From: Myxococcus stipitatus
GTDB lineage: Bacteria > Myxococcota > Myxococcia > Myxococcales > Myxococcaceae
Reading direction: 5' to 3'
Assembly: GCF_038561935.1 (NCBI RefSeq)
Contig: NZ_CP102770.1
Span: 6,944,001-7,008,000 of the forward strand
DNA: 64,000 bases
How positions within the stretch are numbered: the first letter of the stretch is position 1; every line of letters starts with the position of its first letter. The translations under genes were made by a program, and so were the position numbers. The notes below the pieces were generated by a model, which saw only the letters and a program-made list of their open reading frames with translations, searched no databases and was not told where the DNA came from. Of the stretch, positions 24,768 to 31,320 are shown one piece after another.

Positions 24768-26105
24768 CTACCGGATGAGGTAGAAGGCCTCCTGCCGAGG
24801 CACGAAGAACTTCCAGCCCTCCGCGGTGAGATAGGCCGGGTCCTCCTCCATCACCGCCACCTTCTGCCCGCCCCACTCGGGCACCGGGGTCGTCGTGCTG
24901 AGCTCGATGGCGATGTACGAGCCCTCGCGCAGCGGCTTCGGTGCCTCCTTGCGAGTCGCCGACCGGAAGTCGATGGACGCGCCCAACCCGTGGCCCTGGT
25001 TCCCCAAGGGATGGCTGTACACATCCGCCTGGATGCCCCGCGCCCCCATCTCCGCCATGGTCTCCTGGAACACCTCCGCCGAGGAGCGGCCCGGCCGCGA
25101 GGCCTTCAACATCAACACGTCCTGGAGCGCGTGCGTGTTGGCCAGCGCGGTCTTCAAGCCCACGGGCGCGTCCGTCTCTCCCTCGCGCAACACGTAGGCC
25201 ATCTTCTGCCAGTCCGTGTGCAGACCCAGGTGGCTGATGCCGAAGTCCACGTGGAGCAGGTCTCCCCGCTCGATGACCAGGCTCTCCTTCGCCACGGCCA
25301 GGAACCCGCGTGACGTCGTCCCCACGCCGCCCTGGCGCTGCACGCGCAGGTCCGGCTGGAACCACGTGCCCACGCCCAGCGAGCCCACCTTGTCGTAGAG
25401 CCAGCGGCGCACGTCGCCCACCGTCGTCGTCCCCGGCACCACCACCGCGGAGGAGAGCGCCTCCTTCACGATGGCATCCGTGAGCGCCACCATGCCCCGG
25501 TAGTGCTCCCACTCCTCGGGGATGCGCGTGTCCAGGTACTCCTCGATGAGCGGCTCCGCGCTGACGAACCGCGCCTCCGCGTCCGCCCCCAGCGCCTCCT
25601 TCACGAAGAGGTATCCATCCCGCGTCAGGCTGCGCGTCACGCCCCGCTTGCCCCCCGTCGACAGGGCGATGCGCTGGGGCTGGTGCCGGGCGACCAGCTC
25701 CGCGAGGACCTCCGCCGAGGACCTGCCCTCGGTGGGAATCTCGAAGAAGCGCTGGAGCGCCTCCTCCCCGTAGCCCGTCAACGCCACGCGCCGGAGGCCG
25801 TCCGCCCCCGCGTCCACGAAGACGAAGATGTCGCGATTGCCCGCGTACGGGAGCGGCGGCGCCACGAACTGCGTGAGCGGATCATCGTGGAACTCCTCGT
25901 TGACGATGATCCACATGCCCACCCCGTGCCGCCGCATCATCTCCAGCAGCATGCCGTGGCGCTTCTCCAGCCAGGTCTGCCGGAGCGCGAGCTGCTGGGA
26001 CAAGGGCAACAACCGGAGCGGCTCGGCGCCCGCCCCTTCCTTCCGGGTGGACGAACATGCCGAGAGCAACACGAGCGGGACCACCGCCCACTTCAACAAG
26101 GTCAT
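24768..26105 (-). CDS. M24 family aminopeptidase-like lipoprotein
   Basis: A 445-residue protein. The start at 26105 (MTLLKWAVVPLVLLSACSS) has GGGAG about nine bases upstream and gives a clean lipoprotein signal ending LSAC. The C-terminal domain is a pita-bread (Xaa-Pro aminopeptidase/creatinase) fold: metal ligands are expected in LLHVDFGISHLGLHTDWQ (Asp and His), HPLGNQGHGLGA and IAIELSTTTPVPEWGGQKVAVMEE. The N-terminal half matches the creatinase N-terminal domain. Envelope location is unusual for Xaa-Pro peptidases, most of which are cytosolic, though lipoprotein forms do occur in this phylum. Confidence 0.85.
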   Translation of the reverse strand: MTLLKWAVVPLVLLSACSSTRKEGAGAEPLRLLPLSQQLALRQTWLEKRHGMLLEMMRRHGVGMWIIVNEEFHDDPLTQFVAPPLPYAGNRDIFVFVDAGADGLRRVALTGYGEEALQRFFEIPTEGRSSAEVLAELVARHQPQRIALSTGGKRGVTRSLTRDGYLFVKEALGADAEARFVSAEPLIEEYLDTRIPEEWEHYRGMVALTDAIVKEALSSAVVVPGTTTVGDVRRWLYDKVGSLGVGTWFQPDLRVQRQGGVGTTSRGFLAVAKESLVIERGDLLHVDFGISHLGLHTDWQKMAYVLREGETDAPVGLKTALANTHALQDVLMLKASRPGRSSAEVFQETMAEMGARGIQADVYSHPLGNQGHGLGASIDFRSATRKEAPKPLREGSYIAIELSTTTPVPEWGGQKVAVMEEDPAYLTAEGWKFFVPRQEAFYLIR

Positions 26106-26394
26106 CGGGACTCCCATCGGCCAGGAGCCCCACCCTAACGCCTGAAGGTCTCGAGACCGAAGTCCCCCACCTCCGGAGCCCTTGGAGACTCCGGAGGCGG
26201 AGGACCTGGGGCGCGCTCTGCCGCCCACGCCCGCTGTCGCTCCACCCCAACCCTCGCGGATGACGCCCCCCACGACCCTCAGGCCATTCGCGTCACATCC
26301 CCCCGCCTGTCACGACGCCAGCCGCAGAGGTGGCGGTCGTCCCCCGACGCCGCCAGCCAGTGTGAAGCGCTCCCAAACCCTCGCGCCTCGAACC
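26106..26394. other. non-coding stretch, nothing recognised
   Basis: A C-rich, low-complexity stretch upstream of the M24 peptidase gene that contains its promoter region. There is no tRNA, no repeat longer than a few bases and no convincing ORF on either strand. Confidence 0.5.
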
Positions 26395-26631
26395 TCAGTA
26401 GCTCGCAACCTGGAAATCCAGGTCGTCCTCCAGGAGAAGCTCGACATCCCGCGCCTCCTGGTCCTGCCCCTCCCCCTCTGAAGCGGCCCACCGCGTGCAG
26501 CCCCACCCACCCGACTCCCGCTCCTCGTTCCCCCCCGACAACGCCCCCCAGGCTCCCCCTGCCCCACGCCCCTCCTCCGGTGCCCACATCCCGTGCGTCC
26601 CCCCCTGGTCCCACGCATCACCTCGGAACAT
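26395..26631 (-). CDS. possible small acidic protein
   Basis: An ORF of 78 residues from the ATG at 26631, with GGGGGGAG just upstream. The N-terminal half is Gly/Trp-rich and looks like read-through of GC-rich sequence. The last 27 residues (ASEGEGQDQEARDVELL onward, ending FQVASY) have coding-like third positions and a markedly acidic, leader-peptide-like composition. It lies just beyond the terminator that ends module 1, so it needs its own promoter. No recognised family; it may be an accident of base composition. Confidence 0.3.
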   Translation of the reverse strand: MFRGDAWDQGGTHGMWAPEEGRGAGGAWGALSGGNEERESGGWGCTRWAASEGEGQDQEARDVELLLEDDLDFQVASY

Positions 26632-26736
26632 CACTCCCCCCTCGTCGCGATGCAGTCGAAGCAGCGTTACTCCCCCGTCGCCCGCCCCTTCCTCCTGAAA
26701 TACGCACCGAGCCCGTTTTCTTGAGCCGCTCGGTTG

Positions 26737-26773
26737 AAAATAAAAAGGGCGCCTCTCCTCACGAGAAACGCCC
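26737..26773 (-). terminator. intrinsic terminator closing CHAT module 1
   Basis: On the minus strand an 11-pair stem (GGGCGTTTCTC / GAGAGGCGCCC, including two G-T pairs) with loop GTGAG is followed at once by TTTTTATTTT. This is a textbook Rho-independent terminator. It lies 58 bp after the stop of the 59-residue ORF and so marks that ORF as the last gene of the unit. Confidence 0.9.
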
Positions 26774-26830
26774 GAAAAACAAGCAAATCTTCAGCAAACG
26801 AAGGAAACCTTGAAACACCTGTTTCGTGTT

Positions 26831-27010
26831 TCAGCGGTCGTCGTTCGCGGGCGTCTCGTCCGGCGTGGGCGTGACGGGGATGGCGAGCTTCGCGGAGAAG
26901 CTGTCCGCCTCCTCGACTGGAGCACGAAGGCCCCGGTCCCGCTCCGGTGGTGGATCAGGAATCTCGTCGGAGATTCGTTCCGCGCCAGGATTCCTCGGGC
27001 TCGGCTTCAT
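26831..27010 (-). CDS. 59-residue protein at the end of CHAT module 1
   Basis: Below the usual length cutoffs but well supported: ATG at 27010 with GGGGGGA about eight bases upstream, G/C-ending codons throughout, and a stop 58 bp before a strong terminator. The protein has no signal peptide, no Cys and no helix-forming core. It is Pro/Asp/Glu/Arg-rich (SDEIPDPPPERDR, PVTPTPDETPANDDR), so it is probably disordered. It begins 107 bp after the stop of the TPR-CHAT gene on the same strand. A short disordered companion of a caspase-like protein could be a substrate, inhibitor or adaptor; this is inference. No counterpart was seen in module 2. Confidence 0.65.
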   Translation of the reverse strand: MKPSPRNPGAERISDEIPDPPPERDRGLRAPVEEADSFSAKLAIPVTPTPDETPANDDR

Positions 27011-27117
27011 ATGGGATTCCCCCCTGTTCGATGTTTCAAGAGCGACGCGCCGTCGGGACGACGTGGCGTCAGCTCCAGAACGTCACGGGTCGGAATCCTT
27101 GATGGGTCGCCGACACT

Positions 27118-30114
27118 TCACTCGAAGAGGAGGACCTGGGAGGGCCACGTCGCGGCGGGCTCGCGGGCCAGCCACGCCAGGCGCTCGTCGCGCAGGGCTC
27201 GGGCGGGAGGCGTCCCGGCGCGGATGCGCTCGCGCACGGACTCGAAGAAGCGCCCGGCGGTGTCGGGGATGTCGCCCGTGGAGGCGAGCACGGTGCGCGC
27301 CCCCGCCTCGATGAAGGCCACCGGCAGGCTCACCGGCTCGTGGAGGAACGGCGCGGAGCGGGCCGCGCCACACGCGGCGAGCAGCACCAGCGGGGCTCCG
27401 AGCAGCGTCTGCTCCCGCACCTGCGACGCGGCCAGCGCATAGCGCCCGTCCGCTTCCGGCGCGAGCACCAGCAGCGAGGCGTCCGACAGCTCCGGGCTGA
27501 AGATGCCGTGGGTGTGGATTTCAATCTCGCGCGCCTCCGCCATCTCCCGAAGCACCCGCGACGGCGTGGCCGACGCGCCCCGGAGCTCCACGCGCAGCGG
27601 GTCGGGGACACGCGGGGCCTCCAGGGGCATGAGCGTCTCCAGGCCCAGCGACGCCGGAGCCTCCACGCCCGTCACGACCAGGTGATGCCCGCCCTGCCCC
27701 CGAGCCTCCGGCAGCATCCGCGTCCGCCCCACGCGGTAGCTCCACGCCTGCTCCACGGGAAGCAGCCCCGGCAGGCCATGCACGGGCGGCAGGGCCAGCA
27801 CGTCCACGTGCTCACACCCTCGGAGCGCCGCGACCAGGCGCGGAGGGACAAGCCCCTCGGCGGAGCCATGGAGGGGCGCGGTCCGCCCTTCGTCATACGT
27901 GCCCGCCAGCGTCCCGTTCGCGTCGCGCACGGCGGTCACGGTGCGCTCGTGGTCCACGGCCATGGCCAGCACACAGCGGCGCGGCACGGGCACGCGCAGG
28001 GCCTGGCCCATCAGCTCCAGCACCTGCTCCTGGGAGCCCACGCGGCCCGCGTCGCTCATCAGCACGGCGTACGCGAAGCTGCGCGCCTTGCGCGCGTCCA
28101 CATCCAGCGGGAGCTTCTCCGCCGCGGCGATGGCGCCCTGGAGCAGCGCCCGGCCCGACGCGCGGTCGCGCTCCAACATGAACTGACCTTCCAGGAACGT
28201 CAGCAGCGCCTGCTCGCCTTGTGTCCGAGAGCCCCGCCGCAGCTCATCCAGCGTGCGCCGCAGCAGGTCCTCGTCACGGACCTGCGCGCCATGGCGGGCC
28301 AGATACGAGAGCACCCACGCCCCCGCCATCCCCAGCGGGCGCCCGCACCGCGTGGCCTGCTCCAATTCCTGTCGGGCCTCGTCGGGACGGAAGTCCGCCC
28401 ACGCGACGATGGCCAGGTTGCGATGCGCATACGTGCGCTGCTCGCAGTCATCCGGGATGCGCGCCAAGGACTCGCGCAGGAAGGCCCGCGCGCTGGCCGC
28501 GCTCTGCCGGTAGCGGGCAATCTGCGCCATCTCCTGGAGGAACTGCTGCTCCAGGTTCCACTCTCCCAGCTCGCGCGTCAGCCGCCACCCGTCGCGCGCC
28601 TCTTCCAGCGCATCGGCGGGACGGTGCAGCCGCACGAAGAGGTCCGCCAGCCTGCGCCGGAGCGTCGCGCAGCGGTACGCCAGGCCCCGCCCGGAGCACG
28701 ACGCCAGCGCCGCGCGGAGCCGCTGCTCGGCCTTCCACCACTGTCCCGCATGCTCCTCGCGCACGGACAGCTCGCGCTCCGCCAGGAGCGTCAGCCACGC
28801 GTCTCCCCCCGCGCGGGCGATGCGCTCGAAGTCCTCCAGGTGGCGCTCCACCACGTCGCGCGCCACGAGTGCGCCCAGGTACAGGTCGTCCTCTCCGGAG
28901 CTCCGCAGCGTCTCCAGGAACGCGTCCGGCGTGGGGTGCTCGCCGCGCAGGAGCCGGGCGTAGTCGCGCGCCAGCGGGCCCCGTCGCGCGAAGTCCGCGC
29001 CGGCCACGCGGTTCACGGTGTCGCGCAAGGTGGAGTCGCCCTGCACGTCATCGAGGACCTCCGCGAGCGGCAACAGCCGCAGCGCCGCCTCACGCGTGGG
29101 CGCCGCCCTCACCGCGTCGTAGAAGCCCAGCCGCACCACGCCCGGGAAGCGCCGGGCTTCCTCTAATGGAAGCCGCGCCCCTTCCAGCGTGGCCAGGTTC
29201 TGCGCCGCCGCCCGCGCGTCGTGGAAGTCTCGCGAGCGCCGCATCGTCTCGCTGCGCAGGGCCAGGGCCCGAATCCGCGCCTCCTCGCTCCAGCCCGGCT
29301 CGCCCAGCGCCGCCACTTCGTCGAAGGCATCCGCCGCCTGGAGCGTCAGCCCCATCTCCCGCAACACCAGCGCGCGATTCCACAGCGCCTGGGGATGGTC
29401 CGGAGACTTGCGCAGCACCGACTCCAGCATCTCCAGCGCATCCTCGCGCCGCCCCTGCTCCAGCGCGACGAGGGCCAGGTCGCTGTCCCGGTCCAACGAC
29501 GCGGGCGTGCGGCGCAGGAAGTCCGAGGCCTGCCGCAAGTCCTTGCGCACCAGGTACGCGGCGGCGATGCCGTGCAGGTCCCCCTGCTCCTCCAGCTCCG
29601 CCAGCTCGCGCAGCGGCAGCGGCGTGGTGACCAGGGACACCTCGGGGCCCGCGCGCATGGGCACGTAGCGCCGGTAGCCATCCGCTCGCGCGTAGGCCAC
29701 GCGTGCCTCCAACGAGCGGTGTGCGGGATGCGCCAGCCACACCTCGGGAGGCGTGCCGCCCGCCACATTCACGGTCAGCACCAGCAACAGGGCCACCACG
29801 GCCAGCCCCGCCGCGCCCGCGGCCCATCCCTGGGTGCGCCGCATCCATGCGGGCACCCGGGCGCGCAGGCGTCCACGCCACGTGGGCCTGGGCCGCGCCA
29901 CCCGCTCCTCGAGCCGGGGAACGATGACCAGGTCCTCGGGCGTCTCTCCGTCCAGATGCATCGCCTGGAAGCCGAGCAACTCCAACTGCATCGCCTCGTG
30001 CAGCCCGGTGGCGCACATCACGCAGCGCGCCAGGTGATGGCGGAAGTTCTCTTCATCGACGGGTGGCAATTCGCCATCCAGGAACAGATACAATTTGTTA
30101 CACGGAGGGCTCAT
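27118..30114 (-). CDS. anti-sigma zinc finger-TM-TPR-CHAT protein, module 1
   Basis: A 998-residue protein in four parts. Residues 1-60 are an anti-sigma zinc finger with H27-x3-C31-x2-C34 and a possible fourth ligand C5. Residues 68-97 are strongly basic, then one membrane helix spans about 98-118. Residues about 170-650 are repeated helical pairs of TPR type (ALEMLESVLRKSPDHPQALWNRALVLREMG is cut here to its key pattern: a chain of A-L-N-R-A-L motifs). Residues about 720-998 form a CHAT domain, a caspase-fold protease, with His869 in HTHG and Cys915 in LLAACGAA. The ATG overlaps the sigma stop as ATGA. Positive-inside charge puts TPR-CHAT in the periplasm. Predicted to hold the sigma factor and release it on a signal. 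Confidence 0.9.
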   Translation of the reverse strand: MSPPCNKLYLFLDGELPPVDEENFRHHLARCVMCATGLHEAMQLELLGFQAMHLDGETPEDLVIVPRLEERVARPRPTWRGRLRARVPAWMRRTQGWAAGAAGLAVVALLLVLTVNVAGGTPPEVWLAHPAHRSLEARVAYARADGYRRYVPMRAGPEVSLVTTPLPLRELAELEEQGDLHGIAAAYLVRKDLRQASDFLRRTPASLDRDSDLALVALEQGRREDALEMLESVLRKSPDHPQALWNRALVLREMGLTLQAADAFDEVAALGEPGWSEEARIRALALRSETMRRSRDFHDARAAAQNLATLEGARLPLEEARRFPGVVRLGFYDAVRAAPTREAALRLLPLAEVLDDVQGDSTLRDTVNRVAGADFARRGPLARDYARLLRGEHPTPDAFLETLRSSGEDDLYLGALVARDVVERHLEDFERIARAGGDAWLTLLAERELSVREEHAGQWWKAEQRLRAALASCSGRGLAYRCATLRRRLADLFVRLHRPADALEEARDGWRLTRELGEWNLEQQFLQEMAQIARYRQSAASARAFLRESLARIPDDCEQRTYAHRNLAIVAWADFRPDEARQELEQATRCGRPLGMAGAWVLSYLARHGAQVRDEDLLRRTLDELRRGSRTQGEQALLTFLEGQFMLERDRASGRALLQGAIAAAEKLPLDVDARKARSFAYAVLMSDAGRVGSQEQVLELMGQALRVPVPRRCVLAMAVDHERTVTAVRDANGTLAGTYDEGRTAPLHGSAEGLVPPRLVAALRGCEHVDVLALPPVHGLPGLLPVEQAWSYRVGRTRMLPEARGQGGHHLVVTGVEAPASLGLETLMPLEAPRVPDPLRVELRGASATPSRVLREMAEAREIEIHTHGIFSPELSDASLLVLAPEADGRYALAASQVREQTLLGAPLVLLAACGAARSAPFLHEPVSLPVAFIEAGARTVLASTGDIPDTAGRFFESVRERIRAGTPPARALRDERLAWLAREPAATWPSQVLLFE

Positions 30115-30707
30115 GCGGCCCCTCCCCCGCCCGTCAGCGGCAACAGCAGCTCACGCAGTTCCTTGCGCGCCTGGAACAACCAGCTCCCCACGGTCCCCTC
30201 GGGCACGCCCATCTGCTGGGCGATGGCGCGGTACCGCATGCCCTTGGCGTGCAACTCGAACGCCTCGCGCACCCGGGGGTTGGGCAGCCGGGAAATGGCC
30301 TTCACCAGGTCCGCGTCGGTGATGCGCTCCCACATCTCACCGGTGTGGGCGTCGGGAGACGCCACATCCTCGCGCACCAGCCGGATGTCCCGGCGCTCCT
30401 GCTCCAACAGCTCCGTCCTTCGCTTGCGGCACTGGTCCAGGAAATGATTGGTCAACGCCCGGCACAGCCACGCCCGGTACACGGGCTCTGGCTGAGCGGA
30501 CAGGTTGGCGTGGTGGACGAGCGCCCGGACCAGCGCTTCTTGCGCCAGGTCCTCGGGGTCGATGCCACCCTGGCCACACAGACGCTTCGCCAGGGCCACG
30601 AGCATGGGCCTGACGCGCTGGGCAAACTCCTCGAAGCCTTCGTGTGCCACGCCGGCACTGTAGGCCACGGCGAATCGCTTCACCGAGGCAATGCGATGGT
30701 CCTTCAT
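30111..30707 (-). CDS. ECF sigma factor, module 1
   Basis: A 198-residue sigma-70-family factor with only regions 2 and 4, as in ECF sigmas. Region 2 includes GIDPEDLAQEALVRAL and the -10-recognition helix around YRAWLCRALTNHFLDQCRKRR. Region 4 is ISRLPNPRVREAFELHAKGMR followed by the helix-turn-helix IAQQMGVPEGTVGSWLFQARKEL. The ATG at 30707 follows AGGAGG and GAGG signals; upstream in-frame sequence is not conserved-looking. Its stop overlaps the start of the zinc-finger-CHAT gene, which should be its anti-sigma factor. It lies 159 bp downstream of the 86-residue ORF. Confidence 0.92.
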   Translation of the reverse strand: MKDHRIASVKRFAVAYSAGVAHEGFEEFAQRVRPMLVALAKRLCGQGGIDPEDLAQEALVRALVHHANLSAQPEPVYRAWLCRALTNHFLDQCRKRRTELLEQERRDIRLVREDVASPDAHTGEMWERITDADLVKAISRLPNPRVREAFELHAKGMRYRAIAQQMGVPEGTVGSWLFQARKELRELLLPLTGGGGAA

Positions 30708-30866
30708 CGACCTCGCGTCCTCCTTGCACGCCCACTCGAAACGCAGCCCCCCGGAATCCTTGGGTCGTCGTCCAGAAAACGACCAAACCTCGCGGGGTTC
30801 CGATGGCTCCCCGACATCAGGGCTGCCCCCAGGGCGGAGCCGACCCTCCACCTGGGGACCCCTGGA

Positions 30867-31127
30867 TTAGCGTGCCCGCCCCCGCGCCTGGGTGCCTTGC
30901 GGCTGGGGCTCCGGGCAGGGAGCCTCCTGCCCTGTCACGCCCGGCTCCGGGTCGGGAGGCGGGTCGCGCACATCCGGCGCGGCCATCACCACCGGCTCCT
31001 CCGGCGGCTTCATGTGCCGGGACGCATCAGGCACCGGCGTGTACCCCGGCCCCGCGGCGGAGAAGTTCAACCCCTCGAGCTCCGGGACGTCCTCCAACGC
31101 CTTCATCTCGTACATGCAGCTGGCCAT
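30867..31127 (-). CDS. 86-residue Pro-rich protein upstream of module 1 sigma
   Basis: ATG at 31127, with GGAG and GGGTGA upstream and G/C-ending codons throughout. The N-terminal third (MASCMYEMKALEDVPELEG) looks like a short amphipathic helix with one Cys; the rest is Pro/Glu-rich and probably disordered (PPEEPVVM, PPPDPEPG, EPQPQG), with a second Cys near residue 70. No signal peptide. It precedes the ECF sigma gene by 159 bp on the same strand and may share its promoter. The overall style resembles leader-core peptide precursors, but no modifying enzyme is nearby. Function unknown. Confidence 0.6.
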   Translation of the reverse strand: MASCMYEMKALEDVPELEGLNFSAAGPGYTPVPDASRHMKPPEEPVVMAAPDVRDPPPDPEPGVTGQEAPCPEPQPQGTQARGRAR

Positions 31128-31216
31128 ATGTCACCCGCTCCCTGGGCCCGGTGCGGTCCCCCCCTGTGAAATCGGAAAGCGCTCGGCCCTCAGCCTTAAG
31201 ACGCCCAGGGTCCTGC

Positions 31217-31228
31217 TTGTTTAAACAA
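31217..31228. promoter_or_regulatory. 12-bp AT-rich palindrome
   Basis: TTGTTTAAACAA is a perfect palindrome, AT-rich in a GC-rich background, in the divergent gap between the 86-residue ORF and the secreted-protein gene. It lies 28 bp upstream of the -24 start and about 50 bp upstream of the predicted sigma-54 start site, so an operator role is plausible. Confidence 0.35.
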
Positions 31229-31244
31229 ACATCCGACAATCGAC

Positions 31245-31260
31245 TGGCATCGGCATTGCT
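31245..31260 (+). promoter_or_regulatory. predicted sigma-54 promoter of the inter-module genes
   Basis: TGGCATCGGCATTGCT matches TGGCACG-N4-TTGCW at all but the sixth and seventh bases, with the invariant GG and GC correctly placed and a perfect -12 half. The start site would be near 31271, giving a leader of about 50 nt before the ATG at 31321. Confidence 0.6.
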
Positions 31261-31320
31261 CTGCTATGCCTTGCCGTGCACGCGAGACGCGCCCGCGCAG
31301 GCGATGAAGGACCCGACATC

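Noticed and set aside
26110..26700. Long open frames on both strands between the M24 peptidase and the terminator
   Set aside because: They are Pro/Arg- or Gly/Trp-rich, overlap one another and have no start signals, apart from the small ORF listed.
30720..30866. GGAACC followed by GTCGTT upstream of the module 1 sigma gene as an ECF promoter
   Set aside because: The spacer is about 12 bases, shorter than the usual 15-17, so the match is not convincing.
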